NCBI GenBank assembly: GCA_028829895.1
Contig: CM054184.1
Span: forward strand, 24,941,201 to 25,005,200
Length of the DNA: 64,000 bases
Origin: Sinotaia quadrata
Taxonomy: Eukaryota > Mollusca > Gastropoda > Architaenioglossa > Viviparidae
Direction of reading: 5' to 3'
Shown: positions 50,948-58,300 of the stretch, piece by piece
Layout: each line of letters starts with the position of its first letter
Position numbering within the stretch: position 1 is the stretch's first letter
Made by a program: the position numbers and the translations under genes
Notes under the pieces: model-generated
What the model was told of the DNA's origin: nothing
Database searches by the model: none
The model's input: only the letters and a program-made list of their open reading frames with translations

Positions 50948-53900
50948 CGTCAATACACTTTAAAAAATTGTTTTAAAATAAATCTTCTTTAAAAAATAGT
51001 AATTCTCTTGATAATGAATGGAAAATATGCATTATGACTAGTGGTGCCAATGGGGTCCCTGGTACCCTGTCGTGCTAATACCCGGGTAGTAAAATTGAGA
51101 ATGGGTACCTGTGGTAATGCGGCCATTATGTCTATTTTTTTTTTAGCATGATTTTACATGATTTAGCACACTCCCCCTCCAGTCACACTCGCCTCCCGCC
51201 TGTAGATGGCAGCTGCTAAATTGTGCCGGCCACGGGTTGGCTTACACGCTGAAGAGCTACTGTACCTAGATCTAATTATTTACAACATAGATCACCAATC
51301 ATCATAGCTTGTGACCTTTCTTTTCGCTTGTGGTTGTTGTGCTCATTAACAAGTGTAGCATGTTATTGATGTTAATAAAAACTTCAGTAAACAAACTTGT
51401 CAATAAATTAAATAATAACGTAATATTTTTAATATGGGGAAGACATCGTCTGTGTGGAGTCATGCCAAGCGATTGGATAGTGACACAACGAAATGCAATC
51501 TGTGTGATGAAATTCTATCTGCAAAGGGTGATTGAACTTGATGCCCTATTTCTAAATACGTTATTGTTGTTGACATTTTATTTCATTTTAGTTTACTTCA
51601 GTTTATGTGTGTGTTTATGTAATGATTGATAATATTAAAAATAAAAGTCTGCATTGTACATATAAAGATCATAACTAATAGTAAGTCACTAGATGCATAC
51701 CTTTGGCTACTGTGTGAAATAGAGCGCATGTTTAATGGTTAAGTAGCTGTGTGTAGAGATTGCAAGTTGTGATGGAGATTATGCTAATTTTTGAACAGGT
51801 ACCCATTCAAAATTAGTCCTAATCATGAAGCAAAATATATGAACAAGGTCCCAAGGTTTCCAGATAAGAGATCTTCTTTCCCTCTATGTACACCACACAC
51901 ACACCATACACACACACAAGACATACATAACACACACACACACACACACACACAGTGTTGTATGGATGAGAAGTTAAATGAAGAATGAAGTCAATTAATT
52001 TTCTATAGGATATTCAGTAGATGTGAAAACTAATTGTTGTAAGGTATGTCCATGAATCTTGATCAGCCTTAGCATTTGTCTGACATCCACCTAAAATTCT
52101 GTTATTCCACAGGTGCATTTAAAAGTAAAATTATATTAATTTTAAACATTTATTTATAATATAGCTTATTTTGTTATAAAATGTGTTTTATTTTTATAAT
52201 AAGAATGACGTGGCAAAAATACTATAATGCAAATGAAAAAATTGCCACGAAATAAATTGCATAGATATTTTCAAAACTTTATAGATTTGCCACTATACAA
52301 GTTGTAACCTTACCAACAGTATGGCACAAAATTATCTCAATTACAGAATCTGGAATATAAATATATATAATCTGTTAAAGATATTCACTACATTACTAAA
52401 GATATATTATCTCAGTTTCACAACAAAAAAATTTCAAACTGTCCAATGGCAAATCAAATTTTGTACCATATAATATATAAAATTGTATTTTTCAAAATAA
52501 AATTAGCATTTTACTATTTTAATAAAGTGGGGGTTTTTTTGTTTGTAAAAGAAATGTACCTGTCCTTTTTCAAAAAAGTTGATTTTGCGGACTTCAGTGG
52601 GATCTTTGTTCAATGATTTTGCTACATGTTCCATAATAGATTCCATAATAAACTGGGCTGGAAGAGAACCTGAAAGTACAAATCAAGACTGTTTAATTAG
52701 GACACCCTTGTTTGCAAGAGAATTATTCGAACTATGGCAACTTACAGACTTTCCACCTGGGAAAGTGACCGCTGCATAAATATAGCTTTGAGAGTCAAGG
52801 TAAATGCTCATAACCTAAGCACCAGAAATTACACACAAAATAGAAGGATGATATACACTCATAGACAATTATAACATCAAAGGCTGTGACTGTGTTGAAA
52901 AAATATGTCTTCATTTTGCTCACGTTATTTTGGATACCTGCAGTTTTATTTTGTATATTTCAATTGCTATATAAAGTATCATCAGAACACTCATACTGAG
53001 CTTCAACAAGTTGGGAAATTTACCTGGATATACAAAGGTTTAAATGTGCAGTGAAGAGCAACTAAAACTGTTTTTTATGTGTCATCATGCTTTATAAATA
53101 CTCATGAATATAGTTTAAACAAGTTTTATTATCTATAAATTAGGAATTGTTAATTGAATATAAATTATTAAAAACAATTATAGAAACTGAAATAAAGCAA
53201 TTAAATAAAATATGCTGTATCACAATTAAAATGTATTTCAAAATAAGAACATTTTAAAATAGTAATAAACAGAGTATAACTGCTATCATGTTAACCTATT
53301 CCCTGACAGAAGTGTGCCAAAGTACATTGCATTCTCTTTACAGAAGTGCCTTTTTCTGCGATGCTTTCTCAATTATAGAAGTGCCTTTTTAAATGGTGCT
53401 TTCTCAATTACATAAGCACAGCTAGAGCCTCAGTTTTCAAAAGCAGACTGTTTTTATATAACGCAAAATTGAGGCTGATTTTGAAGCCAATTGGTTTTAT
53501 CAGTTTATGGCATCAAACATGCATTGCTTATTAAAAAAGTGCTTTAAAGTATTTTACCCATCTGGTCTCATTTGCACCATGTGCTAACCAGAAAATGTCA
53601 GTGACATTTCATAACAGTTCTGAGTCAAGCAATGTTAACTGTTGAGTCCCATTGCTTTTACTTCAATCCAGTGAAGAAGGATCATTTTATGGGTTTCAGA
53701 TGCAGGCAGATCATGTTTTGAATGCAGATAATAGTGAAAATGAAAGTGATCTTGTTTTTAATCAGGACAAACATGGAAGTAGATCCAGACCCCCAGATTC
53801 AAAATGAATGGAATACACATATTGATACACTATTTACTATCAATGATTTTAATGTAGCTAGTACAGAGGCTGTGCTTCCAGATGGATTTGATGTTATGAC

Positions 53901-54561
53901 TGCAACAGCACTGAATTATTTTTCTTTGTTATTACATGAAGTGCTATTGTTACACATCATCCATAACACCAACAGATACACTGTATTTTGACAAAGTGCC
54001 CATACATATGCCACTTTGAGCAGACAACACTGGCACACATGAAAGCATATATATTGCATGCAATATTTTGATGAGCCTAAGACTGATCTCTAATGTTCTG
54101 CAGATCCTTTTATTGGCAATATTGGCATAAAAATTGATCTTTGCCAGAAATTGTTTTATCAGCCAGACTTCATATCTTCATCAGTGACAGATGGGCAGAG
54201 CCACTCAGAGGAGATCTGAACTTTCATCACTTATACAAAGTGAAAGAAATGATGGATACTAAGGCAACTACATTTGCTGCTACATTCATACCTGGGGATT
54301 ATTTGGCAATAGACAGGTGTCTTGTGTATTTACAGTACTTGACATCAAAACCAGTCAAACATGTTATCAAAGTGTGGATGCTCTGCAACAGTAAGACTAT
54401 ATTTGTGCAAGTTCAAAAACTGCCCTGGCCATGAAAATCTGGTCAATATGCAGCTGCTTTGATCTAAATGAGCATCATTGAGAAAGATGCTCTATAAATA
54501 GTAGTCATCAAGGAAAGAGTTAATGAACTGAGTGGTATGGCATCCTAATGTAAACTCAATT

Positions 54562-54642
<81 letters not shown>

Positions 54643-55276
54643 TGTGTTGGTGTGTGCATGCTCAAATACATGTAGACACAAGTATAGCCTAGATGCTAGT
54701 TCTTTGTAGAGACCATGATCAATTATTGCCTAAATGTTCAACAACTTTACTAAATGAAGAAAAACACTGTATACATGAAAGTTTCAACTATGAGCACTAA
54801 TTAACTTGATAAATAATAAATTACAACAGAAACAGACATTTGCAAATGATGTGTGTATTTTATGAAATTGTAGCTATATGTTATGATTCTGTGAAGTGAA
54901 ATTACTGAAAATGAAATCAAACTTTAAAATCTTGTATGATATATGTACCGAGCCTTGAAGTAAATATTTCTGTGAATAGTGATGAGCCCTGGTATAATAA
55001 ATGAGGTTGTGCTACTGTACCTAAAATGAAATAGACTGAGGTTTTAGATTCAGTTCAAATTATTTTAATGCAAATAATAATGAAGAATTTCATATATCTT
55101 GCAAGAAATTAATAAGTGACTTCATGTTTATGTAGATCTATTGACAATATGAAATTATCAGGATGGTCAAATGCAACTAACCTGGAGAACGGCAGGCAGT
55201 GTTAGATGGTTTGTTGGTCTTCACACCTATTGGAGTAAGTTTCCAGTTCTCACAGTAGTAAGCTGAAACACATTGC

Positions 55277-55318
<42 letters not shown>

Positions 55319-58300
55319 TAAACTCTTAAATGCACGTGGATAGTTAAAATCTTTTGTGAATATATACATAAACCTTACTAATTTAGATCTGACTAGTCCA
55401 GATATCATTTATTCTAAATAAAGCAAGCAACCTCAGATCGTCTCACTTTCCTTGTTGCACCTCATGCCCTGATTACAAGTAAAATGTACCAAGTGTGTCT
55501 CCAGCTCTTTAAGCAAAAATTATTATTTCAATAAAACCTAGTCACTCTCTTATGAATGAATGATAAATGCATTCTGTAAATTAAAATATATTTTCCTTTA
55601 CAGACTTTGCTGATCACTCATATTCAAGTTAACAAAAACAGAAAGTGAAAGCAATTCATCAGGATACATTCAGATCCTTAAACAACCCAATCTGTAAGTC
55701 AATTTCAATGGAAGCAAATTATATTAACAGATTTATCTAGTCTGACAATAACCATGATTAACCTTTTTGATTAAGCTATAATATATGAATGTCTAGCAAA
55801 TATATTTATTACTCAGAATGTAGATCCAAGTTAGTTTAGCTTTCACTATTTAAACAACTAATTTTTTAAAAGCAATATTTGGATTTTTAGGTTGATCATA
55901 TTCCTATGATGTATCTTTATTATCAATTTGATATAATGTGTACATTGACAATTTGTGGTGAGGTACAAATAAATATTAATAATAATAATATTACAACTTA
56001 ATAAAATATATCAATAAAGCAATCAATACATACAAATTATAATTTTTTAAAGTAAATAATTATGAAACTAAAAAATTTACAACAGTATCAAATTAATAAA
56101 TTAAATAAGTAATATGCCCAACTTTAAATTACCAAAATTATTGCAGTAATTAAATTTGTACATAAGTTAAGGATTAATATATTAGTTTATTTTCTTTTCA
56201 GTCATTTAAGAAAAAAAAAATGGTTGATTTAAGTTCTAACATGCTAAATTCAAGTTATGCTTTCTCTCAATATTATAATTCATTTGACTTTTGTCAGACT
56301 TTAAAATTCAATAGAAATATAAGATTTTACTTTTGTCTGACTTTACAGTTCAATAGAAATATAAGTTCCAACATGCTATCATCATATGAAATGCAAGTTA
56401 TGCTTTCTCTCAATATTATAATTCATTTGACTTTTGTCAGACTTTAAAGTTCAATAGAAATATAAGATTAATATGCAAAAACCAATAGTAGTTTGGTGTT
56501 TATAGTTTAGTAAAATCTTCCTGTTTAAGAGTGCAAATCAGACATATAGAAATAACCTGTTCTACCAGACAATGTTAGGTACTACCACCTTCTGCTATTA
56601 AAAAAATATACCTCAAACTTTCCATTCTGTATTAATAGATAAATTTAATTTGTTTTGAAAATCAGTGATAATGGATAAAATTGATAAGTGCGTTTGACAT
56701 ATTGTGGGTTGGTTATACCAGTTGAACTTTTATTATTACTAATAAACTACTAGAAACAATTTTAATTTCAATTTACATTTGAGGCAAGCACAGTTGAGTG
56801 ATGTAACTATTATTAATATTTATTATTAAATCTGTGCAAATACTACATAACTTACTTTGAACTACTACTAGTAACCTATATAATATATTAATGCTTTGTT
56901 GATTAGAAATTGATCTTCTGGTATTTTTGTTGTTTGTTTCATCAACTTGCTTTTATTTGTATTGATAATTTTAAAAATACATAACATATATATGTTTGGA
57001 TTTTTAGCTTAGCCTTTTCTTATGACATTGACATTTTAATATCATTTCAATATATTGAACGTTTGTTTACATGAGTGGACATTCTTAATACTGCAAACAT
57101 AAAATACAAATTAAACAAAACAGTGAATACTGAATGCAAGGACTTATTCAGAGTAACTTAAATTATCACTCCTTTGGTGTCATGTACACAAGTGAGAACT
57201 CTATATCCAGAAATTCTCCAAGATCATATGATTGATGTTCTCAGCTGTCGAACAAAAATTGCCAGAATATCTGGTTTCTTTCAACTTTTTAATAGGTACA
57301 TATAATACATATATTTTTTAAGTCTGGCTGATTCAATTCTTGTTTTTGATTGGTTACAGCTAGGGTTTAATATAAAATGGATTGATAAGTGTTTTAAGAA
57401 AACAATACTTACACTATAACTGCCAGCATTGTGTGGGGATCTGTGCATTTATTATTTTGATTATAACTAAATCATAAGTGCTTAGAATATTACAATTTAG
57501 TTCAAGATTTTAGGAATACATATAAAATATTGTGTTAATTTGTAAAAAGTGCATTCAGAGAGTGTGCTGTTCTTAACTCTTATATTAATGTTATCTTCAG
57601 AAGCTGTTGTTTACTGAGAAATTATGTAAAACTCTACAAAACAGCTTGTCAGAGATCATTCATGTATTTTTATTTCATTATATCATCAAACACAAAAGAG
57701 GATTACATATATATTTACATATATACAAAGAAATCAACAAGATGTCACATATTCATTTAAGTTTTCCTGTGAGGAAAAATAATCTAGGTAAAACAGATTT
57801 TATTTTCTTGTTTGTTTACTAATAACAAGAACACATTTTCATATATGTAAAAAATTAAATATTAGTTTTTTGTATAAATGTCAAAACATTTTTGAGGCAC
57901 TTAATCAAACATTTCAAAGACTGAAAGAACTACACACCATTATCCATGTGGGAGTACATAAATTGCATAGCATTGTCATTGTCAGAGTACCCACAATCAG
58001 CATAGTAATTTATCCTGACACCATTCAGCTTTCCATCATCTGTGAAACCAACCTATGCAGAAAAGTTTACCATAAGTTATAAAATACATTCCACTGAAAA
58101 TATATTATAAAGAATGAAGTGAAAGCAACAAAAAACAGTCTTAACAGACTTAAGAATAACAAATTTAATATACAAATAAATTTAAAATGTGACCCGAGAT
58201 CAGAAAAATAAGACAAACTAAAAAAACACAAAAACTCTGGGCTCTTCTTGAATGTAGCCAAATCTAACAATTCTAATTTATCAGAAAAAAATAAGACTGC

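Larger units (their letters stand above)
49996..52559 (-). other. Intron w4-w5
   Basis: 2564 bp. It carries a (GT)n/(GC)n tract at 50902-50948, a hAT remnant from 51039 to about 51825, and interrupted (CA)n at 51892-51955. Confidence 0.85.
52670..55181 (-). other. Intron w3-w4
   Basis: 2512 bp, half of it the short piggyBac copy at 53295-54519 with flanking TTAA. A (GT)n microsatellite of about 90 bp follows at 54564-54653. Confidence 0.85.
55263..57937 (-). other. Intron w2-w3
   Basis: 2675 bp with unusual ends: a GTGTGT donor and a (TG)n tract next to the acceptor. Direct duplications lie at 56222-56470. No transposon is recognised. Confidence 0.85.
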
